64,000 nucleotides of DNA from an uncultured Muribaculaceae bacterium. GTDB lineage: Bacteria > Bacteroidota > Bacteroidia > Bacteroidales > Muribaculaceae. The translations under genes were made by a program, and so were the position numbers. The stretch is taken from contig CAJTXU010000002.1 of NCBI GenBank assembly GCA_910584125.1, positions 1 through 64,000 on the forward strand. The letters run 5' to 3'. This document shows positions 62,855-64,000 of this stretch, one piece after another. Below the pieces are notes generated by a model. It searched no databases, had not been told where the DNA came from, and saw only the letters and a program-made list of their open reading frames with translations. Each line of letters begins with the position of its first letter. Positions within the stretch are counted from its first letter, which is position 1.

Positions 62855-63433
62855 TCAGAGCATCGTTAGCGACTGCTTGATGGCGGCTTCGGTGGTGAGT
62901 GCCGGATCGGCGGCGAAAAGCTTCTGCAGCACCTTCTTGCACTGCGGGGCGGCGAACCCGAGCATCACGAGCGCCGCGAGGGCGTCGTCGAACGACTCGT
63001 TGGATGCCGCATTCGTATTTAACGCCAGCCCCTCGGTCTTTATTTTATCCTTGAGGTCCACGATGATGCGCTGGGCCGTGCGGGCGCCTATGCCCTTGAC
63101 GCTCTTGAGCAGCTTGTCCTCGCCGGCGGCTATGGCCGATTCGAGCTGATCGACCGTCAGCGCCGAGAGTATCAGCCGGGCCGTGTTGGGCCCTACGCCG
63201 CTCACGCCGATAAGCAGGCGGAACAACTCGCGGCTCCGCTTGTCGAGGAAGCCGTAGAGCACGTGCGCGTCCTCGCGTATCGCCTCGTGCACGTAGAGTT
63301 TTGTATTCTCCACGTTGGAGATGCGCGGATAGTCGATGAGCGTTATGTTGATATCATATCCTATGCCGTTGCAATCGATCACGGCGTTGGTGGGTGATAT
63401 CTCGGCTGGAATGCCCTGAATATAATCAATCAT
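62855..63433 (-). CDS. ruvA: Holliday junction DNA helicase subunit RuvA
   Basis: RuvA (192 residues) binds four-way junctions and loads RuvB for branch migration. It shows the N-terminal OB fold (MIDYIQGIPAEISPTNAVID), two helix-hairpin-helix motifs (GVSGVGPNTARLILSAL and VKGIGARTAQRIIVDLKDKI) and domain III (ALAALVMLGF, KKVLQKL) that touches RuvB. ATG 63433 is preferred over TTG 63439. ruvB and ruvC are not adjacent. It probably leads a ruvA-sprA transcript. Confidence 0.96.
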   Translation of the reverse strand: MIDYIQGIPAEISPTNAVIDCNGIGYDINITLIDYPRISNVENTKLYVHEAIREDAHVLYGFLDKRSRELFRLLIGVSGVGPNTARLILSALTVDQLESAIAAGEDKLLKSVKGIGARTAQRIIVDLKDKIKTEGLALNTNAASNESFDDALAALVMLGFAAPQCKKVLQKLFAADPALTTEAAIKQSLTML

Positions 63434-63615
63434 ATCCAATTAACGGCCCGCATAGGCCTAAAATTACACCGCCGGTGTTAAAACTCGCCCTACCGCCGCC
63501 CCACTCCGCTTCCCGTGCCGTGCCCACATTGGCCATATTGGCCCATTTTATTCCCGTCAGGAACCAATTAAGATTTATTAACGTTTATTTTAGTAATATT
63601 TAGGCCGGTCCAATA

Positions 63616-63623
63616 TAAATTTG
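63616..63623 (+). promoter_or_regulatory. possible -7 element before the last gene
   Basis: TAAATTTG matches the consensus, about 110 bases before the ATG at 63735. The best upstream TTTA lies about 25 bases away, longer than usual. The rest of the 63440-63734 gap has no other recognisable feature. Confidence 0.35.
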
Positions 63624-63734
63624 CAATGCATTTCTATCATACACAATTTCCCTGGACAAAATGGGCTTGTCTCGATAATCAAATATATTGCCTAAGCAAG
63701 TTCCAACCTCCGAGGGTTTAAACACTGTAGACAA

Positions 63735-64000
63735 ATGACTAAATTTCTATCATTAACATTCGCGACCGCAATGACGGTCGCATCAGGCGCGTTCACAGCA
63801 TCGGCGGAAGCGTTCACAGCCGATGATTTCTGTGGCGAAGGAAAATTCTGCGTCCAGACGTTCTGGGCCTCCGAAATGATCGGCACCGACATCATCCAGG
63901 AAAGCAGCTGGGGAACCTTCACAAAAATCGACGACACCCACATCCGCCTCGACCGCTTCAAAAACGAAGCCGGCGACAACATCACATTCACCATCGACGG
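63735..64000 (+). CDS. secreted protein, 5' part only
   Basis: An open frame from ATG 63735 runs off the window end (at least 88 residues). It begins with a signal peptide (MTKFLSLTFATAMTVASGAF, cleavage near ASA) and then reads as a beta-rich extracellular segment (FWASEMIGTDIIQESSWG, NITFTIDG). No family can be named from this portion. The start of a second secreted-protein cluster is possible. Confidence 0.6.
   Translation, partial: MTKFLSLTFATAMTVASGAFTASAEAFTADDFCGEGKFCVQTFWASEMIGTDIIQESSWGTFTKIDDTHIRLDRFKNEAGDNITFTID

Noticed and set aside
1..64000. tRNA, rRNA or tmRNA genes in the gaps
   Set aside because: Gaps were read for cloverleaf-like GC stems and CCA-type ends; none was convincing.

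Overview
The window comes from a Bacteroidales chromosome, most likely Muribaculaceae (family by inference; order with good confidence). GC is high for the order. Markers are a 286-residue primary sigma factor of the Bacteroidetes type, a fused FeoA-FeoB, a DUF4290 gene next to tsaB, an RprX/RprY-like two-component pair, the large type IX secretion (T9SS) protein SprA beside ruvA, and several promoters of the Bacteroidetes form TTTG-N18-21-TAnnTTTG. I found no rRNA, tRNA, CRISPR array, transposase or phage gene. Most of the window is ordinary core chromosome.

Layout. 0.2-2.7 kb: an orphan protein with a Schlafen-like AlbA_2 domain. 2.7-9.4 kb (minus strand): a short-chain dehydrogenase, a secreted multidomain alpha-amylase behind a long structured leader, and FeoAB. 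9.7-18.2 kb (plus): a tight housekeeping run of FAD oxidoreductase, tsaB, DUF4290, murA, rimM, a small acidic protein, an OmpA-family protein and a SpoU methyltransferase, then the primary sigma factor and a small outer-membrane barrel. 18.2-28.2 kb: M3 peptidase, nadC, yraN, a second SpoU methyltransferase (minus), endonuclease IV, a sugar-type MFS carrier and nrdDG. 28.3-35.8 kb (minus): three large secreted proteins with adhesin-type modules and short C-terminal tails like T9SS substrates. 36.2-39.1 kb: a DUF389 membrane protein, a tiny secreted protein and a CNNM/CBS membrane protein.

39.1-43.5 kb is the one clearly accessory-looking patch. A stand-alone amino-acid adenylation enzyme and an overlapping GNAT acetyltransferase sit between two inverted copies of a roughly 220-bp nested palindromic element. 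Around them are a perfect 26-bp-arm palindrome, AT-rich minisatellites and small hairpin repeats, followed by an ECF sigma factor and its membrane partner.

43.5-51.3 kb (minus): a chain of NlpC/P60 lipoprotein, ROK sugar kinase, GH29 alpha-L-fucosidase, cutC, a secreted transglutaminase-family protein and TrkH. The last four are joined by stop/start overlaps. 51.5-52.7 kb: a clostripain-type lipoprotein. 52.8-55.2 kb: rprX-rprY, whose promoter contains a perfect 18-bp palindrome. 55.3-63.4 kb: sprA and ruvA on the minus strand. The window ends inside a secreted protein gene on the plus strand.

Functionally, SprA is the T9SS outer-membrane translocon, and the amylase and the three adhesin-like proteins look like possible cargo. 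The amylase, fucosidase and sugar carriers fit a gut glycan forager; nrdDG and FeoAB fit anaerobic growth.
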